13,338 nucleotides of DNA from Clostridiales bacterium (GTDB taxonomy: Bacteria > Bacillota > Clostridia > Tissierellales > Sedimentibacteraceae): assembly GCA_003487955.1 (NCBI GenBank), contig DNNJ01000397.1, forward strand, positions 3,017 to 16,354. The letters run 5' to 3'. Positions 6,090 through 13,301 of this stretch are shown here, piece after piece. Both the position numbers and the translations under genes were made by a program. Numbering within the stretch: position 1 is the stretch's first letter; every line of letters begins with the position of its first letter. The notes under the pieces are model-generated. The model made no database searches, was not told the origin of the DNA, and saw nothing but the letters and a program-made list of their open reading frames with translations.

Positions 6090-6662
6090 ATGAACAACAG
6101 CGTCTACAAGAAAGGACTTGCCGTTGTTTTAATCATTGCAATAATTATTATGGCTGCCTTGGGGATTAAACTGTCCGGCAAGGAAAAAGAAGTTGCTTTT
6201 ACAAATTATTCAGGCATTGAGCAAAATGAAGAACCAAAGGAAGAAGTAAAAAAGTATATTTTTGTTGACATTGATGGAGCCGTAATTAATCCGGGAGTTT
6301 ACGAGTTAATAGAAGGAAGCAGGGTTAATGATGCCATTAATCAAGCAGGAGGTCTTAAGGAAAAAGCAATTACACAAAATTTAAATAAGGCGAGAAAATT
6401 GGTTGACGGAGAAAAAATTTACATATATATAGAAGGCGAAATGGAAATCATTACATCAGATGACAATGATGTCTTAATTAATATCAATACTGCATCTGCT
6501 GATGTTTTAATGTCTCTTCCCGGAATCGGAGAAGTATATGCCAAAAGAATTGTTGAATATAGAAATACCAAGAAGTTTAGTTCCATAGAGGAAATAAAAA
6601 ACATACAAGGAATCGGGGATAAAACTTTTGAAAAGCTAAAAGAATTAATAACAGTAAACTGA
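6090..6662 (+). CDS. comEA: ComEA-type DNA-binding competence protein
   Basis: ComEA is a membrane-anchored receptor that binds double-stranded DNA outside the cytoplasmic membrane during transformation. From the ATG at 6090 it has 190 residues: an N-terminal membrane anchor at about 8-28, a linker rich in acidic residues, an SLBB domain at about 55-115 (FVDIDGAVINPGVYEL, INQAGGLK), and a C-terminal helix-hairpin-helix pair at about 128-189 (LININTASADVLMSLPGIGEVYAKRI and IKNIQGIGDKTFEKL). GGGGGAG at 6081-6087 supports this start; an in-frame ATG at 5994 would add 32 residues read from repeat D1. No comEC or comEB is adjacent, so it stands as a single-gene unit with its own promoter. The domain order is that of Gram-positive ComEA. 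Confidence 0.93.
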   Translation: MNNSVYKKGLAVVLIIAIIIMAALGIKLSGKEKEVAFTNYSGIEQNEEPKEEVKKYIFVDIDGAVINPGVYELIEGSRVNDAINQAGGLKEKAITQNLNKARKLVDGEKIYIYIEGEMEIITSDDNDVLININTASADVLMSLPGIGEVYAKRIVEYRNTKKFSSIEEIKNIQGIGDKTFEKLKELITVN

Positions 6663-6670
6663 AGAGGAAT

Positions 6671-6693
6671 GGGGACACACCTTTAGAGGTATA
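6671..6693 (+). repeat. 5' half of a split hairpin unit (E0)
   Basis: GGGGACACACCTTTAGAGG is a 5' arm with no 3' arm of its own before the next unit starts. Its inner arm CCTTTA matches TAAAGG of the 3' half at 6755-6788 and not the arms of E1 between them. Joined, the two halves give a unit of about 57 bp, the normal size. Confidence 0.78.
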
Positions 6694-6747
6694 GGGACAC
6701 ACCTTAATGAAGGGAGAGTCTTTGGAGTAAGCATTAAGGAATGTCCC
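6694..6747 (+). repeat. Complete hairpin unit E1, nested between two half units
   Basis: Outer arms GGGACA/TGTCCC, inner arms CCTTAATG/CATTAAGG (8 bp), core AGTCTTTGGAG. It is nearly identical to A1 at 2929. It is followed by the spacer AAATTG and then the 3' half unit. Unit plus spacer is 61 bp, the period seen in the other clusters. Confidence 0.88.
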
Positions 6748-6754
6748 TAAATTG

Positions 6755-6788
6755 GAGTCTATGGGGTAAGCATTAAAGGAATGTCCCC
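6755..6788 (+). repeat. 3' half of a split hairpin unit (E2)
   Basis: GAGTCTATGGGG, then TTAAAGGAATGTCCCC: the core and 3' arm of a unit lacking a 5' arm. TAAAGG pairs with CCTTTA of the half at 6671. It ends 18 bases before the selA start codon. Confidence 0.78.
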
Positions 6789-6806
6789 AATAGAAGGGAG
6801 TATGAA

Positions 6807-8204
6807 ATGGATGCAAATAAGTATTACAGGAACATTCCAAAAGTAGATTCAATAATGGAAAATGGGAAAATTAAGGAATTATTGGATATTACAAGCAGGG
6901 AATTGGTGTTGGACTGTGCAAGAAAAGCTACTGAAGACCTAAGAATATTTATTAATGACAAACCTAATGAAGATGAAATTAATGCAGAAATTAACAACAT
7001 AATAAATAAAATTGCTTTACAAGTACATAAATTACTCACGTATAATATGAAAAAAGTTGTAAACGGCACAGGGACAATTCTTCATACTAATTTGGGCAGA
7101 GCGCCAATATCAAAGGAAGCAGCCGAAAGAGCAAAGAATATTGTAACAGGATATTCAAACCTTGAATTTGATTTAGAACATGGGAAAAGAGGGTCTCGGT
7201 ATTCCCATTTTGAAAAAATAATCACGAGAATTACCGGAGCAGAGGCGGCAATAGCAGTCAATAACAACGCAGCTGCGGTACTTTTGATTTTGTCTTCATT
7301 AGCTAAGGATAAGGAAGTAATTGTATCAAGGGGTGAATTGGTAGAAATAGGGGGCTCATTCAGGGTTCCGGACGTAATGAAGCAAAGCGGCGGAATATTG
7401 GTTGAAGTAGGCACCACAAATAAAACTCACCTGCATGATTATGAAGAGAATATTTCTTCTGAAACTGCAGCTTTATTAAAGGTGCATACCAGCAATTATA
7501 AGATTGTTGGTTTTACGGAAAGTGTTTCAATTGAGGAATTATCTGAGCTAGGTAAAAAGTATAATATCCCTGTTATCGAAGATATCGGAAGCGGAGTATT
7601 GATAGACCTTAGCAATTGCGGTTTAACATACGAGCCTATGGTTCAAAACTCAATTAAGGCAGGAGTTGACATCATTTGCTTCAGCGGAGACAAACTTTTG
7701 GGAGGTCCTCAGGCAGGTATCATTGCAGGGAAAAAACAATATATAGATAAAATAAAAAAACATCCTTTAAACAGAGCATTAAGAATCGACAAGTTTACTG
7801 CAGCAGTATTGGAAAGTGTATTTCATGAATATATAGATGAAGAAAGAGCAATGGAAAACATCCCTGTGCTTAAAATGATAAACATGAATATTGAAGATAT
7901 AAAAATAAACGCAGAAAAACTTTTGCTCAAGCTTGAAGATTTTTCTGAATTTCAAGATATTAATATTGAAGAATGCTTGTCTCAAATAGGAGGAGGAGCT
8001 CTTCCCTTGGAAAGAATGAAAAGCTATGCAGTTTCCATAAAACCTAAAATCATGAGCTGTGCAAACTTTGAAAGGGAATTAAGAAACTTGGAAGTCCCGA
8101 TTATAGGAAGAGTTGTAAATGATACTTTCTACATAGATTTAAGAACAGTTTTAGAAGGTGAGGACCAGACAATTTATGATGGGATTAAAAGTTTATTCAA
8201 ATAA
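6807..8204 (+). CDS. selA: L-seryl-tRNA(Sec) selenium transferase (selenocysteine synthase)
   Basis: SelA is a PLP enzyme that converts seryl-tRNA(Sec) to selenocysteyl-tRNA(Sec) using selenophosphate. The 465-residue length is that of bacterial SelA. It has the N-terminal tRNA-binding helical region (RNIPKVDSIMENGKIKELL), then VVNGTGTILHTNLGRAPIS at about residues 86-104, and the PLP-lysine motif FSGDKLLGGPQAG with Lys296. EDIGSGVLIDL is also characteristic. GAAGGGAG at 6793-6800 is the ribosome site; an overlapping ATG at 6802 is in another frame. selB follows 15 bases downstream, so the two form an operon. Half repeat E2 lies directly upstream. selD, which supplies selenophosphate, is not in the window. 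Confidence 0.97.
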   Translation: MDANKYYRNIPKVDSIMENGKIKELLDITSRELVLDCARKATEDLRIFINDKPNEDEINAEINNIINKIALQVHKLLTYNMKKVVNGTGTILHTNLGRAPISKEAAERAKNIVTGYSNLEFDLEHGKRGSRYSHFEKIITRITGAEAAIAVNNNAAAVLLILSSLAKDKEVIVSRGELVEIGGSFRVPDVMKQSGGILVEVGTTNKTHLHDYEENISSETAALLKVHTSNYKIVGFTESVSIEELSELGKKYNIPVIEDIGSGVLIDLSNCGLTYEPMVQNSIKAGVDIICFSGDKLLGGPQAGIIAGKKQYIDKIKKHPLNRALRIDKFTAAVLESVFHEYIDEERAMENIPVLKMINMNIEDIKINAEKLLLKLEDFSEFQDINIEECLSQIGGGALPLERMKSYAVSIKPKIMSCANFERELRNLEVPIIGRVVNDTFYIDLRTVLEGEDQTIYDGIKSLFK

Positions 8205-8219
8205 TATTTTGGAGGCATT

Positions 8220-10133
8220 ATGAGAAATATTATTATTGGAACAGCAGGACATATCGACCATGGGAAAACCACATTGATAAAAGCTTTGACCGGTAGAGAT
8301 ACAGACAGATGGGAAGAAGAAAAAAGAAGAGGAATAACCATTGATTTAGGATTCACCTATTTTGACCTTCCGGATGGCAGCAAAGCAGGTATTATCGATG
8401 TACCCGGTCATGAAAAATTTGTTAAAAACATGCTTGCCGGGGTAGTGGGAATGGATATGGTGCTTTTAGTTATTGCAGCAGATGAAGGAATCATGCCTCA
8501 GACCACCGAACATTTGAACATTTTAAACTTATTGGGAGTTGAAAATGGAATTGTTGTTATGACCAAATGCGATTTAGCTGATGAAGAATGGATAAGCCTA
8601 GTTAAAGAAGACATAACTGAATCCTTGACCTCCACATTTTTAGAAGGAGCACCGATAGTTGAAGTATCATCCAAGACAGGATATGGAATAGATAAACTTA
8701 TTCAAGAAATCAGCAATTTAGCTGATATGGCAGTAAAGGAAAGAGAACTGGACACAATTCCAAGGCTTCCCATAGACAGAGTTTTCTCCATACAGGGTTT
8801 TGGTACGGTAATAACAGGAACCTTGATAACAGGTATATTAAAAAAGGGTGAAGAAGTAGAAATTTATCCCGTCAATAAGCTCTGCAGGATAAGAAATATT
8901 CAGGTTCATTCCTCTGATGCAGAAAAGGCTTATGCAGGTCAAAGAACCGCAATCAATTTGTCGAATATCAGAAAAGATGACATTTACAGGGGATGTGTAA
9001 TTGCACCGGTTAATTCAATGAAAAACACTATGATGCTTGATGTGAAGCTTAACTTGTTGAAAAACTCCAAGCGTTCGGTAATAAACCGTTCGAGGCTTCA
9101 CCTTTACACCGGTACCAGCGAAATTCTTACAAGAGTTGTTCTTCTTGACAGAGATGAATTAAAACCCGGAGAAAGCTGCTATGCTCAGTTAAGATTAGAG
9201 GAAGAAGTTGCTGTCAGAAGGGGAGACAAATTTATTGCAAGGTTTTATTCTCCCTTGGAAACAGTCGGGGGAGGAGAAATTATTGAGTCTGTGCCTTTAA
9301 AAAGAAAAAGATTTGATGAGAACCTTATTGAAGAGCTTAAAATTAAGGAAAAAGGAACCGGCGCCGATGTAATTGAAAAACTTGTCAAGGAAACAAAGGA
9401 CCTGAGCTCTGTCTCTGTCTTGGCAAAAATGACTGCCCTGACAGAAATAGAAGTTAAAGACAACATTGAAATATTGGAGCAGGAAGAAAAAATATCTATA
9501 TTCAAAGTGAAAAATGACATGTATGTATGGCACAAGAGCTTTGAAATTGAAATAGAAGAAAGATTAGAGAAATACTTGTTTAATTACCATAAAGATAACA
9601 AATATGCAAAAGGGGCTAAGAAATCCGAGATTAAAAGCAAATTACTGCCGGCTCTCAAACAACTTTTATTTGATGCGGTCATTCAGACATTTGCCGAAAA
9701 AGGATTGATAAAACAAAGCGATGAGTTTATATCGCTGCCTTATTTCAAAATTGAATATGATGAGGATTACAAAGAAATCAAAGAAAAAGCATTAAATATT
9801 CTTAACGATGCAAAATTTGAATTTCTAAAAACTAATGAGCTATTAGAGAAAATAAGCCATGCTATGAAAGATGAAGTGGTTTCTTTAATGCTTGCAGAAA
9901 AGGAGTTAATAAAATTAAATGATATAGTTACAACAACAGAATTATACGAAGAAGCAAAGAAAATATTAGTTGAATTCTTGAATAAGAACAATAAAATTAG
10001 TGCTGCCCAGTACAGAGACTTGCTTGATACCAACAGGAAAACGGCAATAGCGCTTTTGGAGCATTTCGATATGATAAAGCTTACAAAAAGGGTAGAAAAC
10101 GATAGGATACTACTTGATTTGACAATAATTTAA
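8220..10133 (+). CDS. selB: Selenocysteine-specific translation elongation factor
   Basis: SelB is a GTPase that carries selenocysteyl-tRNA to ribosomes paused at UGA codons marked by a SECIS hairpin. The 637-residue protein has the GTP motifs GTAGHIDHGKTTL at 7-19, RRGITIDLGF (switch I), DVPGH at 60-64, and TKCD at 115-118, where classical factors have NKxD but SelB often has TKxD. Beta-barrel domains follow (about 175-350), then a C-terminal half (about 370-637) whose length and helix-rich repeats fit the winged-helix SECIS-binding domains. GGAGG at 8211-8215 gives a strong start. It is co-transcribed with selA; no terminator hairpin follows, and the next gene has its own promoter. Confidence 0.97.
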   Translation: MRNIIIGTAGHIDHGKTTLIKALTGRDTDRWEEEKRRGITIDLGFTYFDLPDGSKAGIIDVPGHEKFVKNMLAGVVGMDMVLLVIAADEGIMPQTTEHLNILNLLGVENGIVVMTKCDLADEEWISLVKEDITESLTSTFLEGAPIVEVSSKTGYGIDKLIQEISNLADMAVKERELDTIPRLPIDRVFSIQGFGTVITGTLITGILKKGEEVEIYPVNKLCRIRNIQVHSSDAEKAYAGQRTAINLSNIRKDDIYRGCVIAPVNSMKNTMMLDVKLNLLKNSKRSVINRSRLHLYTGTSEILTRVVLLDRDELKPGESCYAQLRLEEEVAVRRGDKFIARFYSPLETVGGGEIIESVPLKRKRFDENLIEELKIKEKGTGADVIEKLVKETKDLSSVSVLAKMTALTEIEVKDNIEILEQEEKISIFKVKNDMYVWHKSFEIEIEERLEKYLFNYHKDNKYAKGAKKSEIKSKLLPALKQLLFDAVIQTFAEKGLIKQSDEFISLPYFKIEYDEDYKEIKEKALNILNDAKFEFLKTNELLEKISHAMKDEVVSLMLAEKELIKLNDIVTTTELYEEAKKILVEFLNKNNKISAAQYRDLLDTNRKTAIALLEHFDMIKLTKRVENDRILLDLTII

Positions 10134-10141
10134 TATTTTTC

Positions 10142-10170
10142 TTGACAAAATGTGCTTTATTATGTAAGAT
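10142..10170 (+). promoter_or_regulatory. Sigma-A promoter for the response regulator
   Basis: Perfect TTGACA at 10142-10147, a 17-bp spacer and TAAGAT at 10165-10170, starting only 9 bases after the selB stop. Transcription would start near 10177 and give a leader of about 43 nt. Confidence 0.75.
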
Positions 10171-10219
10171 TAATGAAAGTTTAATTTTTTGTAACAATCT
10201 AATTTAAGGAGCGTAATAA

Positions 10220-10903
10220 ATGAAAGTCTTGATTGTTGACGATGAACTTTTAACCATTAAGAATCTTAAATACAGTTTTGAGCAGGATAATTACGAAGTT
10301 GAATCTACTGATAACAGCAATGAAGCTTTAAAAAAAATTACAACGACTGATTACGATATTATACTACTTGATTTGATACTTCCTGAAACAGATGGTCTTG
10401 AGGTTTGTCAAAAAATTAGAGAAATTTCAAATGTTCCGATTTTGATTTTGTCAGCAAACAATGAAGATATGAGTAAAATATTGGGATTAGAATATGGTGC
10501 TGATGATTACATTACTAAGCCGTTTAATATTTTAGAGCTTAAAGCACGAATGAAAGCGATTTTAAGAAGGACAAGGGGTTCAAGCCAAAAAGCAAATGAG
10601 CAGACTTTGGTGGTGGATGATTTTATTATTAATGCATTAGGCAGGAAAGTCAGTCTTCATAAACAGGAGATAAATCTTACCGCAAAAGAGTTTGATTTGT
10701 TGCTTTTATTAATAACAAACCCCGGAAAGGTATTCTCCAGGGAGGAGCTTTTGGAAATAATATGGGGTTATGAATACTATGGTGATTTGAGAACAGTTGA
10801 CGTTCATGTGAGAAGACTGAGGGAAAAAATAGAAACTAAAAATAAGGCATATGAGTATATACTCACAAAGTGGGGAGTAGGATATTATTTCAGAAACAAA
10901 TGA
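10220..10903 (+). CDS. OmpR/PhoB-family response regulator
   Basis: A DNA-binding transcription regulator controlled by phosphorylation. The 227 residues form a receiver domain (1 to about 118) and an OmpR-type winged-helix domain (about 128-227). Receiver residues are all present: Asp7-Asp8 acidic pocket, Asp51 phospho-acceptor (ILLDLILPETDG), Ser78 and Lys100 (DDYITKPFN). The output domain shows LTAKEFDLLLLL, GKVFSREELLEIIWGYEYYGDLRTVDVHVRRLREKIE and WGVGYYF. AAGGAG at 10206-10211 sets the start. No histidine kinase is adjacent, and it has its own promoter and terminator, so it is an orphan regulator inserted between selB and selC. Its targets and signal are unknown. Confidence 0.95.
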   Translation: MKVLIVDDELLTIKNLKYSFEQDNYEVESTDNSNEALKKITTTDYDIILLDLILPETDGLEVCQKIREISNVPILILSANNEDMSKILGLEYGADDYITKPFNILELKARMKAILRRTRGSSQKANEQTLVVDDFIINALGRKVSLHKQEINLTAKEFDLLLLLITNPGKVFSREELLEIIWGYEYYGDLRTVDVHVRRLREKIETKNKAYEYILTKWGVGYYFRNK

Positions 10904-10914
10904 TAATATACACC

Positions 10915-10948
10915 ATAGCTGCAAGTGAAATTTTGCAGCTATTTTTTA
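10915..10948 (+). terminator. Rho-independent terminator after the response regulator
   Basis: ATAGCTGCAA at 10915-10924 pairs over 10 bp with TTGCAGCTAT at 10933-10942 around an 8-base loop, followed by a T-rich run. It starts 12 bases after the regulator stop and separates it from selC. Confidence 0.88.
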
Positions 10949-11006
10949 TTTTCTGTCATTTTGATTATACCTGTATAAAATCAGCTTGTATTTATAAATA
11001 GGATAT

Positions 11007-11012
11007 GATAAT
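11007..11012 (+). promoter_or_regulatory. Candidate -10 box for selC
   Basis: GATAAT lies 9 bases before the mature 5' end of the tRNA, in an AT-rich stretch after the upstream terminator. A poor CTTGTA at 10985-10990 is 16 bp upstream. The location is right for a tRNA promoter, but the hexamers are weak and other choices exist. Confidence 0.35.
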
Positions 11013-11021
11013 ATATGTGAT

Positions 11022-11116
11022 GGGGATAGATAGGTGCTGGTGTGCCTCCTGGTCTTCAAAATCAGTTGCGGGGCGGAGTCGTCCCGGGTGGGTTCAATTC
11101 CCACATATTCCCGCCA
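11022..11116 (+). tRNA. selC: tRNA-Sec (anticodon TCA)
   Basis: A 95-nt tRNA whose architecture matches bacterial tRNA-Sec. There is a long acceptor stem (GGGGATAG with ATATTCCC; seven pairs plus a G-A opposition at the eighth), a 6-bp D stem AGGTGC/GTGCCT with loop TGGT, and an anticodon arm CTGGT/ATCAG with loop CTTCAAA (anticodon at 11056-11058). A long variable arm CGGGGCG/CGTCCCG with loop GAGT is followed by a T arm GTGGG/CCCAC with loop TTCAATT. The CCA end is encoded. It reads UGA as selenocysteine, working with SelA and SelB encoded upstream. Confidence 0.97.
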
Positions 11117-11133
11117 TTTTAAGGAGAAATATT

Positions 11134-11502
11134 ATGCCTAATTGTGTATTGGTATGTGTAACCAGACAGAAAACAAGCGAAAAGCTGATAAAAAAAGGAG
11201 TGGAACTTACTAAGGGAGAAGAAAACAGTTGTTTAAATGTTATACATGTTGTTAACGAAAACGACAAGCTTTTGTATAATTTAAGCGATGGAGACGCATT
11301 GGAATATTTATTTGAAATTACTAAAGATGTTGGTGCTGCCAATTTAGTAGTTAAAAGATCTAAGGACGTTATAAAGACATTAGTAGACTATGCAGAAGAA
11401 ATAAATTGTACCCATATTGTATTGGGCAACTCAAATAATCCATCAAACAATTTTATTTCTAAACTGCAGAGAAAACTTCCCAACGTTGATTTTATAATTT
11501 AG
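11134..11502 (+). CDS. Universal stress protein (UspA/KdpD-like) domain protein
   Basis: A 122-residue single-domain protein. It begins CVLVCVTRQKTSEKLIKKG, and the C-terminal half has VKTLVDYAEEINCTHIVLGNSNNP, which resembles the nucleotide-binding-fold motif of USP domains, especially the USP segment of KdpD (HIVLGxS). The usual second glycine motif is weak (NSNNPSNNF), so ATP binding is uncertain. The start at 11134 is supported by AAGGAG at 11121-11126. A longer in-frame reading from 11005 would run through the tRNA-Sec gene and is rejected. The ribosome site begins 4 bases after the tRNA CCA, so the mRNA probably arises by processing of a selC transcript. Role unknown. Confidence 0.75.
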   Translation: MPNCVLVCVTRQKTSEKLIKKGVELTKGEENSCLNVIHVVNENDKLLYNLSDGDALEYLFEITKDVGAANLVVKRSKDVIKTLVDYAEEINCTHIVLGNSNNPSNNFISKLQRKLPNVDFII

Positions 11503-11511
11503 GATACTATT

Positions 11512-11793
11512 ATGGGCAGAATTTTATTTATAATAAAGTTTCTATTTGATAAAAATGTTCCCTTGAGGGAAAAGTGGTGGGTTGTTATACCCATTATTTA
11601 TATACTGAGTCCTGCGGATTTAATACCTGAACCAATATTAGGGTTCGGCATAGTAGATGATTTGGTAATGATAGGCTTTTTATTAACAATAGTTCATGAT
11701 AAAATCAAGAAATATTATTTTGATAATAGTAATGAAGATAAAGATATTGTAGAAAATGTTGAATATGAAATTGACAAGGATGAGGAAAAATAA
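11512..11793 (+). CDS. DUF1232 (YkvA-like) small membrane protein
   Basis: A 93-residue protein of the DUF1232 family, whose function is not established. The signature YILSPADLIPEPILGFGIVDDLVMIGFLLTIVH spans about residues 30-62, with the SPxDLIP and DD motifs typical of the family. The N-terminus and this region are hydrophobic enough for membrane association; the last 30 residues are very acidic (NEDKDIVENVEYEIDKDEEK). It starts 9 bases after the USP-like gene stop, with a weak AGGA site, so the two are probably co-transcribed. A terminator hairpin overlaps its 3' end. Confidence 0.88.
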   Translation: MGRILFIIKFLFDKNVPLREKWWVVIPIIYILSPADLIPEPILGFGIVDDLVMIGFLLTIVHDKIKKYYFDNSNEDKDIVENVEYEIDKDEEK

Positions 11794-11813
11794 ACTCATC
11801 CTTATTTTTTCTT
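11776..11813 (+). terminator. Rho-independent terminator overlapping the end of the DUF1232 gene
   Basis: AAGGATGAG at 11776-11784 pairs over 9 bp with CTCATCCTT at 11795-11803, followed by ATTTTTTCTTT. The left arm lies inside the coding sequence and the stop codon is in the loop, a compact arrangement. It closes the selC-usp-DUF1232 unit. Confidence 0.85.
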
Positions 11814-11900
11814 TAATAATTTGTAAAATAATACAAAAATGTCTTTATTTTTGTCGAAATACTTGTTAATATATAGTTAATAATATTCGGAGGTCTGCTT

Positions 11901-13301
11901 ATGAATAATAATTACAAGATTATCCGTACTATTTATGAAAATGTATTCCAAAGAATTTTGGAATGCAAGGACGATGATACGGGTGCAATATTTTACTCCA
12001 ATATAATAACAAGCAAAAAAGTTATTAATTTAATAAATGTTAAGGATTTAAAAAAGATAAGTTCAAATATTTTAGAATGCTACAATACAGAAGACAGGAT
12101 TTATATATTTACAAAATCTTTAGAAATAGATTGCAGAAAATTAATAGACTTGGCAAATAGTAACCTTACCATGAAGCAACAGTTCAGCCTTGCAGAAAAA
12201 TCAATAAACTTAGCCTCAAATATTTACAATATGACTGATGTAGTTCAGCAGAAAATTTTGGATTTAGACCGATTGTACATTGACGAGAATAATGATCTGA
12301 TTGTTGACTGCAATCTTATATTTGAACAGGAATATGATATAGCCGACAATGAAACATTTAAAAGATTGGGCAATATTATACATATGATTTTTTCCGGAAC
12401 AGAAATTATTGATTATAACATATCTGACACGATACCGCCGGATATTTTGAAAATAATAGTAAGATGCCTTACAAGAGAATATGTTTTTCCAAACGATGCT
12501 TTAGTGGAACTAAAAAGCTCACCTATTTTTAATATGATTTTTGGAGAAGAGATTGTTAATGAACAAAAAGAACCTGAGGAGCCGTCTATTGTAATACATG
12601 ATGAAAGCACCGACGATTATCACAATATTTATTTGCAAGATGAACAAACCGATAATAAGAAAACCATTATAAACAAAGATATTATAAGAGCAGCTGTATC
12701 ATTGTTTATAGTTGTTATGGTACTTCTTTTGGGAAATGCAATAATAAAAAAATTAAACAAAGGCGATGAAGCCGAAGCAGTTAATAATGTTAAACCACCT
12801 GTAAGTTTACCGGAAAACCCGCCTTCAGAAACACCGGCTGAAGAAGAGCCTGTTCAAGAGTCAACAGATATTCATTTAAGTGAAGAGCTGTTGAAAAGTA
12901 TCGGATATGAAGGAGCATTAGCCCAAAAAGATACTGATATATATGTGGAAGGAAACTCTTCCTTGACAGTGGAAAATGATGGACAAGAAAAAGTTAAAGC
13001 ACTGTTTGCAGCTGTTGATTTCACGGATGAAGATTTTAACTATATGCTTATGAAACAAATAGGTATTTCAGGAAAAATCAAATCACAATATGATACTCAA
13101 GCATCAGTGGTTTTTGAAGCATATAAAGATGGTGTTATAAAGTCGAATTTTCACTCATTGGTTAATGCATATGATGATATATGGTCACAGTTTACAGTTC
13201 CTATAAACGTAACGGATGCAGATACTCTATATATCTATTTGGAATATGAAGGTGAAAATAAAGTGTGGATTGATTCCTTGTTAATTGATGTAATCAAATA
13301 A
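11901..13301 (+). CDS. Membrane protein with pseudokinase-like N-domain and external jelly-roll-like domain
   Basis: I do not recognise a named family. Residues 1 to about 215 have the rhythm of a protein kinase fold lacking catalytic residues. There is a hinge-like RIYIFTKSLE (66-75), and LDRLYIDENNDLIVDCNLIFE (122-142) lines up with kinase NILLDENGxxKLxDFG, but with QQK for HRD and DCN for DFG. FKRLGNIIHMIFSGTE and DILKIIVRCLTREYVFPNDALVELKSSPIF resemble the kinase C-lobe end. One transmembrane helix follows at about 264-283 (AAVSLFIVVMVLLLGNAII), then a Pro/Glu linker and a C-terminal domain (about 330-466) ending WSQFTVPINVTDADTLYIYLEYEGENKVWIDSLLIDV, resembling a carbohydrate-binding beta sandwich. 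GGAGG at 11889-11893 sets the start. It is monocistronic as far as the window shows. Fold assignments are inference. Confidence 0.72.
   Translation: MNNNYKIIRTIYENVFQRILECKDDDTGAIFYSNIITSKKVINLINVKDLKKISSNILECYNTEDRIYIFTKSLEIDCRKLIDLANSNLTMKQQFSLAEKSINLASNIYNMTDVVQQKILDLDRLYIDENNDLIVDCNLIFEQEYDIADNETFKRLGNIIHMIFSGTEIIDYNISDTIPPDILKIIVRCLTREYVFPNDALVELKSSPIFNMIFGEEIVNEQKEPEEPSIVIHDESTDDYHNIYLQDEQTDNKKTIINKDIIRAAVSLFIVVMVLLLGNAIIKKLNKGDEAEAVNNVKPPVSLPENPPSETPAEEEPVQESTDIHLSEELLKSIGYEGALAQKDTDIYVEGNSSLTVENDGQEKVKALFAAVDFTDEDFNYMLMKQIGISGKIKSQYDTQASVVFEAYKDGVIKSNFHSLVNAYDDIWSQFTVPINVTDADTLYIYLEYEGENKVWIDSLLIDVIK

Noticed and set aside
410..6662. In-frame UGA selenocysteine codons, given selA-selB-selC
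   Set aside because: The TGA stops of EIIA, yqeK, comEA and the response regulator are each followed closely by another stop or non-coding sequence, with proteins of normal length, so they are ordinary stops.
9245..9535. Antisense open frames within selB, and similar ones within selA
   Set aside because: They mirror the codon structure of well-supported genes and show no family motifs or start signals.
11005..11133. Longer start for the USP-like gene
   Set aside because: The extension is a translation through the tRNA-Sec gene with no ribosome site.
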